Positions 1 to 5,637 of a stretch of DNA of 6,099 nucleotides are shown here, in pieces (position 1 is the first letter of the stretch; each line of letters opens with the position of its first letter). The DNA is from an uncultured Eubacterium sp. (GTDB lineage: Bacteria > Bacillota_A > Clostridia > Lachnospirales > Lachnospiraceae), in contig CANTHI010000238.1 of assembly GCA_947653505.1 (NCBI GenBank), positions 1 to 6,099 of the forward strand, written 5' to 3'. The notes beneath the pieces were generated by a model that did no database searches, was not told the DNA's origin, and was given only the letters and a program-made list of their open reading frames with translations. Both the position numbers and the translations under genes were made by a program.

Positions 1-190
1 CGGGGAAGAATTTCTGACTGAAATCTATCAAAAGGAAACGGGGAAGAATTTCTGATTGAAATTTTTCAAAAGGAAACGGGGAAGAATTTCTGATTGGAAA
101 TCTTTTAAATGAAAAACAGAAAGAATTTCTGATTGAAATCTTTCAAATGAAACAGGAGAAAATTTTCTAATTTGAAAACTTTAAAATAAA
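1..190. repeat. Five-unit degenerate tandem repeat with palindromic cores, upstream of uxuA
   Basis: Units begin near 1, 39, 77, 117 and 153. The first three open with CGGGGAAGAATTTCTGA, and units 1 and 2 differ at only about three of 38 positions. Later units decay toward the gene. Each unit contains an inverted repeat: ATTTC/GAAAT at 10-14/20-24, 48-52/58-62, 86-90/97-101 and 125-129/135-139, and TTTTC/GAAAA at 163-167/174-178. The centres (about 17, 55, 93.5, 132 and 170.5) are spaced almost evenly by 38-38.5 bp, although unit lengths measured from the CGGGG/CAG start vary (38, 38, 40, 36). As RNA, the arms extend to roughly 10 pairs in units 2, 3 and 4 if G-U pairs or one bulged A are allowed. 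The array begins at base 1, so more copies may lie outside the window. I see no convincing sigma-70 promoter inside it. It could be a structured 5' leader, an operator array or a minisatellite; I do not recognise it as a named element. Confidence 0.85.
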
Positions 191-205
191 AAAGGAGGTA
201 TTTTT

Positions 206-1282
206 ATGCAGATGACATTCCGCTGGTATGGGGAAGGAAATGACAGTATCACACCGCAGATGATTAAGCAGATCCCGGGTGTGACCGGTCTTGTCTGGGC
301 GCTGCATGACAAGCAGGCTGGAGAAGTATGGGAGGTTTCTGAGATCGAAGAGGCCAGACGCCAGATTGAAGGCGCCGGATTCCACATGGAGGTCGTGGAA
401 AGTGTGAATGTGCATGACGATATTAAAATCGGACTGCCGTCCCGCGACCAGTATATCGAAAACTATATAACTACGCTGCGTAATCTTGCGAAATTTGGCG
501 TAAAAGTCGTTACTTACAACTTCATGCCGATTTTTGACTGGACAAGAACCGATCTGTTCCATCCGCTGGAAGACGGCTCTACGGCATTGTTTTATGAGAA
601 AAACCGGATTCAGGACGATTATAAGGAAATGGCAGATTACATTTTAAACAACCTGCACGGAATGACGTTTCCGGGATGGGAGCCGGAGCGGATGGCAAAG
701 CTGGATGAGCTGTTTGAGGCATACCGTCCGGTGACAAAAGAAAAGCTGTGGGACAATCTGAAATATTTTCTGGAAGCCATTATGCCAGCCTGCCATGAGA
801 CCGGGATTAAAATGGCGATCCATCAGGACGACCCGCCGTGGGATATTTTTGGCATTCCGCGCCTGTTATGTGACAAGGAATCCATCGGACGTTTTCTTAA
901 GATGGTAGACGACGAATACAACTGTCTGTGCCTGTGTTCCGGATCGCTGGGCGCCAACAAAGAAAACAATGTCGCTGATATTGTGCGTACGTATTGTGAC
1001 AGGATCGCATTTGCGCATATCCGCAATGTCAGACATTATCCGAACGGGGACTTTACCGAGGCTTCCCACAGAGACTGTGACGGGGATACCGGTATTCTGG
1101 AGATTGTAAAAGCATACCATGACTGCGGTTATACCGGCTATGTGCGTCCGGACCACGGACGTCATATCTGGGGCGAGCAGTGCAGGCCAGGCTACGGGCT
1201 GTATGACCGTGCGCTGGGAATCATGTACCTGTGGGGATGCTGGGATATGCTGGAAAAGACAGAAGGAAAGGTGGGACAATAG
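206..1282 (+). CDS. uxuA: D-mannonate dehydratase
   Basis: Dehydrates D-mannonate to 2-keto-3-deoxygluconate in the cytoplasm, the third step of glucuronate breakdown. The 358-residue product is a TIM-barrel protein of the UxuA family, at the length usual for Firmicutes and shorter than the roughly 394-residue E. coli enzyme. It starts MQMTFRWYGEGNDSI, a typical family opening. Likely metal-site residues (a Mn2+/divalent metal site is known in the family) are His206 in AIHQDDPPW, Cys244 in CLCSGSLG, His271 in FAHIRNV and Asp316 in RPDHGRH; this assignment is from motif memory, not alignment. The start is set by AAAGGAGGT at 191-199, six bases before the ATG. It is the first gene of the cluster in the window, preceded directly by the tandem repeat array. 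The stop at 1280-1282 is one base from the next start, so it is almost certainly co-transcribed and translationally coupled with uxaC. Confidence 0.96.
   Translation: MQMTFRWYGEGNDSITPQMIKQIPGVTGLVWALHDKQAGEVWEVSEIEEARRQIEGAGFHMEVVESVNVHDDIKIGLPSRDQYIENYITTLRNLAKFGVKVVTYNFMPIFDWTRTDLFHPLEDGSTALFYEKNRIQDDYKEMADYILNNLHGMTFPGWEPERMAKLDELFEAYRPVTKEKLWDNLKYFLEAIMPACHETGIKMAIHQDDPPWDIFGIPRLLCDKESIGRFLKMVDDEYNCLCLCSGSLGANKENNVADIVRTYCDRIAFAHIRNVRHYPNGDFTEASHRDCDGDTGILEIVKAYHDCGYTGYVRPDHGRHIWGEQCRPGYGLYDRALGIMYLWGCWDMLEKTEGKVGQ
1268..1275 (+). promoter_or_regulatory. Ribosome binding site deciding the uxaC start
   Basis: AAGGTGGG lies inside the last codons of uxuA and ends eight to nine bases before the ATG at 1284. 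This fixes the uxaC start at 1284 rather than at in-frame starts further upstream within uxuA. It implies that translation of uxaC depends on ribosomes finishing uxuA. Confidence 0.7.
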
Positions 1283-1283
1283 T

Positions 1284-2693
1284 ATGAATCGTATGGAAAA
1301 ATTTATGGATCAGGACTTTTTGTTATCAACGCCGACGGCAAAATGGCTCTATCATGAAGTGGCAGAAAAGATGCCAATTATTGATTACCACTGCCATATC
1401 AACCCGCAGGAAATAGCCGAAGACCGCAGGTTTGACAACATCTCTGAAATCTGGCTCGGCGGGGACCACTATAAATGGCGCCAGATGCGTTTTGGCGGGA
1501 TTGCGGAGCAGATCATTACCGGAGATGCTGACCCAAGGGAAAAATTCCGCGCGTTTGCATCCATTCTGCCGCGGCTGATCGGCAATCCGATGTATCACTG
1601 GAGCCATCTGGAGCTGAAACGGGTGTTTGGAATTGAAGAGCCGCTGACGGCCGATAATGCGGACGCGGTCTATGATGCCTGCAACGAAGTATTAAAAAAC
1701 TATTCCGCGAGAGATCTGATGCGCAAGTTTCATGTAAAAGCGGTATGCACGACCGATGATCCTTGTGACGACCTGCGCTGGCATGAGCAGATTGCGGCGG
1801 ATGATACAATGGAAATCCGGGTGCTGCCTGCCTTTCGTCCGGACAAAGCTATCAATATTGAAAAAGAGGGCTTTGCCGATTATATGAAAAAACTGTCGCA
1901 GGTAACTGAAAAACAGTTACAGTGTACGCAGGATGTGGCAGACGCCCTGTGCGAACGGATTGACTTTTTTGCCGCACACGGCTGTCTGTGCGCGGATCAC
2001 GGGCTGGATTACTGCATGTATGAAAAACCGGACGTAATCGCGGCAGACCGTGCATGGAAAATGGCGATGGAAGGGATCTGTCCGTCAAAAGCAGACGCGG
2101 ATGCCTACAAGACGATGGTTACAATTGCGTGCGCAAAAAAATATACACAGTTAAACTGGGTGATGCAGATTCACTTTGGATGCCTGCGCAATACCAACCG
2201 GCCGCAGTTTGCAAAGCTCGGACCGGATACCGGATATGACGCTGTCAACAGCCAGTCAGGCGTGGAACATATGGCCCCGCTGCTGAATGCGTTTGCGGAA
2301 AACGAAGGACTGCCGAAAATGATCCTGTATTCGTTAAATCCTTGTGATAACACAGCGCTTGTGACGATCGCCGGATGCTTTCAGGGAGACGGTGAGACTG
2401 GACGGGTCCAGCAGGGCAGTGGATGGTGGTTTAATGACAACCGTTCCGGTATGCGTGCGCAGCTGACAGAGCTGGCCAATAACGGGATGCTCGGCTGTTT
2501 CGTCGGGATGCTGACCGATTCGCGTTCGTTTTTAAGCTACACAAGACATGAGTATTTCCGCCGGATTCTCTGCGAGCTGATCGGGGAATGGGTAGAAAGC
2601 GGACAGTATCCGGATGATAAAAAGCAGCTGGAAAAAATAGTGGCAGATATTTGTTTTCATAATACCAATCAGTTTTTCAGATTCGATGTATAA
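1284..2693 (+). CDS. uxaC: Glucuronate (uronate) isomerase
   Basis: Isomerises D-glucuronate to D-fructuronate (and galacturonate to tagaturonate), the entry step of the pathway, in the cytoplasm. From the ATG at 1284 the product is 469 residues, matching the roughly 470 of E. coli UxaC. It belongs to the amidohydrolase superfamily. The N-terminal metal motif is seen as His36-Cys-His38 in IIDYHCHINP, followed by the family stretch IWLGGDHYKWRQMR. TTDDP lies at 156-160 and the conserved C-terminal SRSFLSYTRHEYFRR at 413-427. The open frame extends upstream to 1119 inside uxuA, but those residues are out-of-frame uxuA sequence; family length and the ribosome binding site favour 1284. Met4 and Met8 are weaker alternative starts. 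Twenty-one bases separate it from the next gene. Confidence 0.96.
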   Translation: MNRMEKFMDQDFLLSTPTAKWLYHEVAEKMPIIDYHCHINPQEIAEDRRFDNISEIWLGGDHYKWRQMRFGGIAEQIITGDADPREKFRAFASILPRLIGNPMYHWSHLELKRVFGIEEPLTADNADAVYDACNEVLKNYSARDLMRKFHVKAVCTTDDPCDDLRWHEQIAADDTMEIRVLPAFRPDKAINIEKEGFADYMKKLSQVTEKQLQCTQDVADALCERIDFFAAHGCLCADHGLDYCMYEKPDVIAADRAWKMAMEGICPSKADADAYKTMVTIACAKKYTQLNWVMQIHFGCLRNTNRPQFAKLGPDTGYDAVNSQSGVEHMAPLLNAFAENEGLPKMILYSLNPCDNTALVTIAGCFQGDGETGRVQQGSGWWFNDNRSGMRAQLTELANNGMLGCFVGMLTDSRSFLSYTRHEYFRRILCELIGEWVESGQYPDDKKQLEKIVADICFHNTNQFFRFDV

Positions 2694-2714
2694 AAACAGA
2701 AAGGGGAACAGCAT

Positions 2715-3557
2715 ATGAATTTACCATTAAACATTGATTTTACAGGAAAAACAGTCGTGATTACCGGTGCAGGCGGTGTGCTTTGCGGAACAATGGTACG
2801 CGCCTTTGCACAGGCCGGAGCGAAGGTAGCCGCTCTGGATCTGAACGAAGAGGCAGTAAAAAAGCTGGCGGACGAATGTAAAAAAGAAGGTTATTTTTGT
2901 GAAGGCTACAAAGCCAATGTACTGGAAGCAGAAGCGCTGGAATCCGTACATGCACAGGTTTTAAAGGATTTTGGCCCATGTGATATTTTAATCAACGGGG
3001 CAGGCGGAAACAATCCGAGAGCGACGACGGATAACGAATATCACCACGAAGCAGCGGACGGGCAGAAGACCTTTTTCGATCTGGATACCGATGGTGTGGA
3101 CTTCGTATTCAAGCTGAATTTTCAGGGAACCCTGATTCCGACCCAGATTTTTGCAAAAGACATGGCAGAGAAAAAATCCGGATGCATTCTGAACATTTCG
3201 TCCATGAACGCATATATTCCGCTGACCAAAATTCCGGCATATTCTGCGGCAAAGGCAGGGATTTCCAACTTTACCCAGTGGCTGGCGACGCATTTTGCAG
3301 GCACCGGTATCCGCTGCAACGCCATTGCTCCGGGATTTCTGATTTCCAAACAGAATCAGGCGCTGCTGTTCGGGGAAGACGGCAAGCCGACCGCACGTGC
3401 ACACAAGATTTTAAGCGGCACCCCGATGGGGCGGTTTGTAGAAGGGGAAGAGCTCTTAGGCGGTGTATTCTTCCTGTGCGATGAAAAAGCTGCCAGTGCT
3501 GTTACCGGAGTCGTACTGCCGATTGACGCAGGATTTGCTGCCTATTCAGGTGTATAA
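2715..3557 (+). CDS. uxuB: D-fructuronate reductase / D-mannonate oxidoreductase, SDR type
   Basis: Predicted to reduce D-fructuronate to D-mannonate with NAD(H), linking UxaC to UxuA. The 280-residue protein is a classical short-chain dehydrogenase. It has the dinucleotide motif TGAGGVLCG at 17-25, Asp42 at the end of the second strand (VAALDLN; an acidic residue here usually means NAD rather than NADP), the NGAGG motif from Asn94, and the catalytic Ser162/Ser163, Tyr176 and Lys180 (YSAAK). It is unrelated in fold to the roughly 486-residue long-chain E. coli UxuB and resembles the B. subtilis YjmF/UxuB type. Substrate specificity is inferred from its place between uxaC and eda, because SDR motifs alone do not define it; a gluconate- or idonate-type SDR is the alternative. 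AAGGGGAA at 2701-2708 precedes the ATG by six bases. Confidence 0.88.
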   Translation: MNLPLNIDFTGKTVVITGAGGVLCGTMVRAFAQAGAKVAALDLNEEAVKKLADECKKEGYFCEGYKANVLEAEALESVHAQVLKDFGPCDILINGAGGNNPRATTDNEYHHEAADGQKTFFDLDTDGVDFVFKLNFQGTLIPTQIFAKDMAEKKSGCILNISSMNAYIPLTKIPAYSAAKAGISNFTQWLATHFAGTGIRCNAIAPGFLISKQNQALLFGEDGKPTARAHKILSGTPMGRFVEGEELLGGVFFLCDEKAASAVTGVVLPIDAGFAAYSGV

Positions 3558-3565
3558 GCAGAAAA

Positions 3566-3571
3566 AGGAGG
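3566..3571 (+). promoter_or_regulatory. Ribosome binding site deciding the eda start
   Basis: A perfect AGGAGG lies in the 25-base gap after the reductase stop, 11 bases before the ATG at 3583. It rules out the longer in-frame reading that begins inside the reductase gene at 3463. A closer ATG at 3575 is out of frame and meets TGA after three codons, so it is not the eda start. Confidence 0.75.
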
Positions 3572-3582
3572 AATATGCTATT

Positions 3583-4218
3583 ATGATGATAAGCGAAAAA
3601 TTTGAACAGTCTGGCGTAGTACCTGTCGTTGTACTTGAGGACGCCAAAGATGCGGGACCGCTGGCTGAAGCGCTTGTAAAAGGGGGACTGCCATGTGCTG
3701 AGGTGACTTTCCGTACCGACGCGGCAGAAGAATCGATCCGGATCATGACACAGCTGTATCCGGACATGCTCGTAGGCGCGGGTACTGTGTTATCGACAGA
3801 ACAGACTGACCGTGCGGTGGCTGCCGGAGCAAAATTCATTGTCAGTCCGGGATTTGACCCGGAGGTCGTAGACTATTGTCTTGGGAAAAATATTCCGGTC
3901 TTTCCAGGCTGTATTACACCATCCGAGGTCGCACAGGCGGTAAAAAGAGGAATGAACATCATTAAATTTTTCCCTGCAGAGCAGTTCGGTGGCGTTGACA
4001 CGATCAAAGCGCTTGCGGCGCCTTATACATCCGTCCGGTTTATGCCTACCGGAGGGATCCATGCAAAAAATTTAAAAGATTATTTAAGTTATGATAAGAT
4101 TCTTTGCTGCGGAGGAAGCTGGATGGTCAAAAGCGATCTGGTAAAAGCAGGCGAATTTGATAAGATCTGTGAGATGACAAAAGAAGCTGTTGCGCTGGTA
4201 AAAAATATCAGGAAATAG
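3583..4218 (+). CDS. eda: 2-keto-3-deoxy-6-phosphogluconate (KDPG) aldolase
   Basis: Cleaves KDPG to pyruvate and glyceraldehyde-3-phosphate, the last step of the route. The 211-residue product is a class I aldolase of the KDPG/KHG family (E. coli Eda is about 213). The three hallmark residues are present at a constant offset of five from E. coli numbering: Glu40 in AEVTFRT, the Schiff-base Lys128 in NIIKFFPAE, and Thr156 in MPTGG. GAGTVLS at 65-71 and FPGCITPSE at 107-115 are also typical. The start at 3583 gives the expected N-terminus. A second ATG follows at 3586 and would drop one residue. It is the fourth gene of the cluster and is followed by a hairpin-containing gap before the kinase. 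The family can also act on 4-hydroxy-2-oxoglutarate, but the neighbours point to KDPG. Confidence 0.95.
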   Translation: MMISEKFEQSGVVPVVVLEDAKDAGPLAEALVKGGLPCAEVTFRTDAAEESIRIMTQLYPDMLVGAGTVLSTEQTDRAVAAGAKFIVSPGFDPEVVDYCLGKNIPVFPGCITPSEVAQAVKRGMNIIKFFPAEQFGGVDTIKALAAPYTSVRFMPTGGIHAKNLKDYLSYDKILCCGGSWMVKSDLVKAGEFDKICEMTKEAVALVKNIRK

Positions 4219-4229
4219 CAGCTATTAAG

Positions 4230-4265
4230 AGCCGGCCATCACGGATATCTTCCGGATGGCTGGTT
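4230..4265 (+). terminator. Strong hairpin between eda and kdgK, possible weak terminator or processing site
   Basis: CCGGCCATC at 4232-4240 pairs with GATGGCTGG at 4255-4263 over nine positions with one G-U. A bulged A at 4241 is followed by an inner CGGA/TCCG stem (4242-4245/4251-4254) around a five-base loop. The outer stem can be extended by one G-U and one A-U pair. The downstream T run is only TTTC, with a TTTT eleven bases after the stem, so it lacks the clean U-tract of an efficient intrinsic terminator. Partial termination or mRNA 3'-end stabilisation that lowers kdgK relative to eda is plausible. The structure is visible; its role is inferred. Confidence 0.6.
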
Positions 4266-4301
4266 TCATGGCAGTTTTGATGGAAATTTTTAGGGAAAAC
4301 T

Positions 4302-4311
4302 ACCAGCTGGT
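4302..4311. promoter_or_regulatory. Perfect 10-bp palindrome ACCAGCTGGT upstream of kdgK
   Basis: ACCAGCTGGT reads the same on both strands and sits 34 bases before the kdgK ATG, between the hairpin and the ribosome binding site. It could be a small operator or chance. No convincing -35/-10 pair is visible around it, so an internal promoter for kdgK is not demonstrated. Confidence 0.25.
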
Positions 4312-4345
4312 CTGACAATATTTAGAAAAAATGGAGGAAAAAAGC

Positions 4346-5443
4346 ATGAATTTAAATTTACGTGATGCGAAAGAATGTCAGTATGATGCCGTATCTCTGG
4401 GCGAAGTAATGCTCCGTCTGGATCCAGGCGAGGGCAGGATCCGTACGGCGAGAAGCTTCCGCGCATGGGAAGGCGGCGGGGAATACAATGTGATCCGCGG
4501 TCTGCGCAGATGCTTTGGCATGCATACGGCTGTGATCACAGCGTTTGCGGATAATGAAGTAGGACTTCTGATGGAAGATTTTGTCCTGCAGGGCGGCGTG
4601 GACACGGCCCTGATCCGGTGGATGGAAACAGACGGCATCGGCCGCGTCTGCAGAAACGGCATCAATTTTACAGAACGCGGATACGGCATCCGCGGGGCAG
4701 TCGGATGCTCCGACCGTGCCAATACAGCTATTTCCAAAGCGACGCCGCAGGATTTTGACTTTGAGCATATCTTCGGAGAGCTGGGCGTACGCTGGCTGCA
4801 TACCGGAGGGATTTACGCGGCGCTGTCTGAGCAGTCGTGTGAGACCGTATTAGCCGCGATTCAGACAGCCAAAAAATATGGCACAGTCGTTTCTTATGAT
4901 CTGAACTACCGTCCATCGATGTGGAGCGCGATTGGCGGTCAGAAAAAAGCACAGGAAGTCAACAAAGAGATCGCGAAATATGTAGACGTGATGATCGGCA
5001 ACGAGGAAGATTTTACCGCATGTCTCGGATTTGAAATCGAAGGCAACGACGCGGATTTAAAAGAGCTGAATCTGGATGGATACAAAAAAATGATCAATCA
5101 GGCAGCACAGACGTATCCAAACTTCAAGGCAGTGGCGACCACGCTGCGTACCGTAAAGACCGCCACGGTCAATGACTGGGGCGCGATCTGCTGGGCAGAC
5201 GGGGCAGTTTATAAATCCAAAGATTACAAAGATTTGGAGATTCTGGACCGTGTAGGCGGCGGTGACTCCTTTGCATCGGGGTTAATCTATGGACTGATGA
5301 AGACACAGGACGCGGAAATTGCGGTTAACTATGGTGCCGCGCATGGTGCGCTGGCCATGACAACACCGGGAGATACGACGACAGCGGTCTGCAAAGAGGT
5401 AGAAGCCATTATGGGTGGCGCTGGAGCGAGGGTACAAAGATAA
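4346..5443 (+). CDS. kdgK: 2-keto-3-deoxygluconate (KDG) kinase, PfkB family
   Basis: Phosphorylates KDG with ATP to give KDPG, the substrate of Eda. The 365-residue product is a PfkB/ribokinase-type sugar kinase, longer than the 309-residue E. coli KdgK but typical of the Clostridia version. Visible motifs are the N-terminal SLGEVMLRLDPG, the substrate-side GGGEYNVIRGL, the KDG-kinase signature DLNYRPSMW starting at Asp185, and the C-terminal PfkB signature DRVGGGDSFASG (301-312) with catalytic Asp307. The last motif has Gly-Gly-Gly-Asp where the common form is Gly-Ala-Gly-Asp. The start at 4346 is chosen because GGAGG at 4333-4337 lies eight bases upstream; an ATG at 4331 overlaps that site and is unlikely. 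Two tandem TAA codons end the gene. It completes the pathway although a hairpin separates it from eda. Another PfkB sugar kinase activity is possible but less likely given the signature and neighbours. Confidence 0.92.
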   Translation: MNLNLRDAKECQYDAVSLGEVMLRLDPGEGRIRTARSFRAWEGGGEYNVIRGLRRCFGMHTAVITAFADNEVGLLMEDFVLQGGVDTALIRWMETDGIGRVCRNGINFTERGYGIRGAVGCSDRANTAISKATPQDFDFEHIFGELGVRWLHTGGIYAALSEQSCETVLAAIQTAKKYGTVVSYDLNYRPSMWSAIGGQKKAQEVNKEIAKYVDVMIGNEEDFTACLGFEIEGNDADLKELNLDGYKKMINQAAQTYPNFKAVATTLRTVKTATVNDWGAICWADGAVYKSKDYKDLEILDRVGGGDSFASGLIYGLMKTQDAEIAVNYGAAHGALAMTTPGDTTTAVCKEVEAIMGGAGARVQR

Positions 5444-5507
5444 TAACCCGGATATGTGACAGCTTCAGACAGGCGGCAGCATGCGAAATAACTGTGGGGC
5501 AGACTGT

Positions 5508-5556
5508 CCGGGCTGTTCACATGCCCGGTGTATACTGACGGGCAGAAAAATTTGCC
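5508..5556. repeat. Overlapping GC-rich inverted repeats downstream of kdgK
   Basis: CCGGGC (5508-5513) is the exact reverse complement of GCCCGG (5523-5528), with a nine-base loop. TGCCCG (5522-5527) also pairs exactly with CGGGCA (5539-5544). GGCAGA (5541-5546) can pair with TTTGCC (5551-5556) around AAAA with one G-U. Successive hairpins share bases and exclude each other. No run of T follows on either strand that would make a standard terminator. This may be the 3' end of the kdgK transcript or binding sites for the neighbouring recombinase; the role is unknown. Confidence 0.55.
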
Positions 5557-5558
5557 AG

Positions 5559-5614
5559 TAACGCCGGCTCACGAGCGTTATTATCTCAATATGGAAAAAT
5601 TCAGCGCTCGTGAG
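5559..5614. repeat. 10-bp perfect inverted repeat (CTCACGAGCG) with a nested TAACGC/GCGTTA pair
   Basis: CTCACGAGCG at 5568-5577 and its exact complement CGCTCGTGAG at 5605-5614 flank a 27-base AT-rich spacer. The right arm ends 23 bases beyond the recombinase stop codon. A second perfect pair, TAACGC (5559-5564) and GCGTTA (5575-5580), uses the same GCG and cannot form at the same time. Possible roles are a bidirectional termination structure between the convergent genes, a recombination (att or crossover) site, or protein-binding arms. The arms are too far apart for a classic tyrosine-recombinase core with a 6-8 bp spacer. Confidence 0.6.
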
Positions 5615-5637
5615 TATAACATATGATCCGGGGCCTG

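Noticed and set aside
1..190. CRISPR array
   Set aside because: The whole ~38-bp unit repeats, with no unique spacers of constant length between copies, and copies decay gradually.
1..205. Sigma-70 promoter for uxuA within the repeat region
   Set aside because: TTGAAA-like -35 boxes occur at several places, but none has a TATAAT-like box at 16-18 bp; the nearest candidate falls on the ribosome binding site.
1119..1283. Upstream extension of the uxaC frame inside uxuA
   Set aside because: It would add 55 residues of out-of-frame uxuA sequence unlike UxaC. The 469-residue form from 1284 matches the family length and has its own ribosome binding site.
2988..3404. A 138-codon open frame on the - strand within the reductase gene
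   Set aside because: It is antisense to clear SDR catalytic motifs and shows no domain of its own; similar antisense frames in uxuA, uxaC and kdgK were rejected for the same reason.
3463..3582. Upstream extension of the eda frame into the reductase gene
   Set aside because: It overlaps conserved reductase coding sequence. The AGGAGG at 3566-3571 and the expected Eda N-terminus place the start at 3583.
3575..3586. Three-codon reading frame (ATG CTA TTA TGA) overlapping the eda start
   Set aside because: It lies only three bases from the AGGAGG, too close for normal initiation, and is probably chance.
4331..4345. Earlier kdgK start at 4331
   Set aside because: The ATG overlaps the GGAGG ribosome binding site; the ATG at 4346 has ideal spacing.
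5444..5637. tRNA gene or tRNA-derived attachment site beside the integrase
   Set aside because: No T-arm GGTTCGAATCC-like segment or cloverleaf could be found.
5444..5637. Canonical intrinsic terminator for kdgK
   Set aside because: Several stems exist but none is followed by a run of T on the + strand; the A-rich GAAAAATTT after 5544 is not a U-tract.
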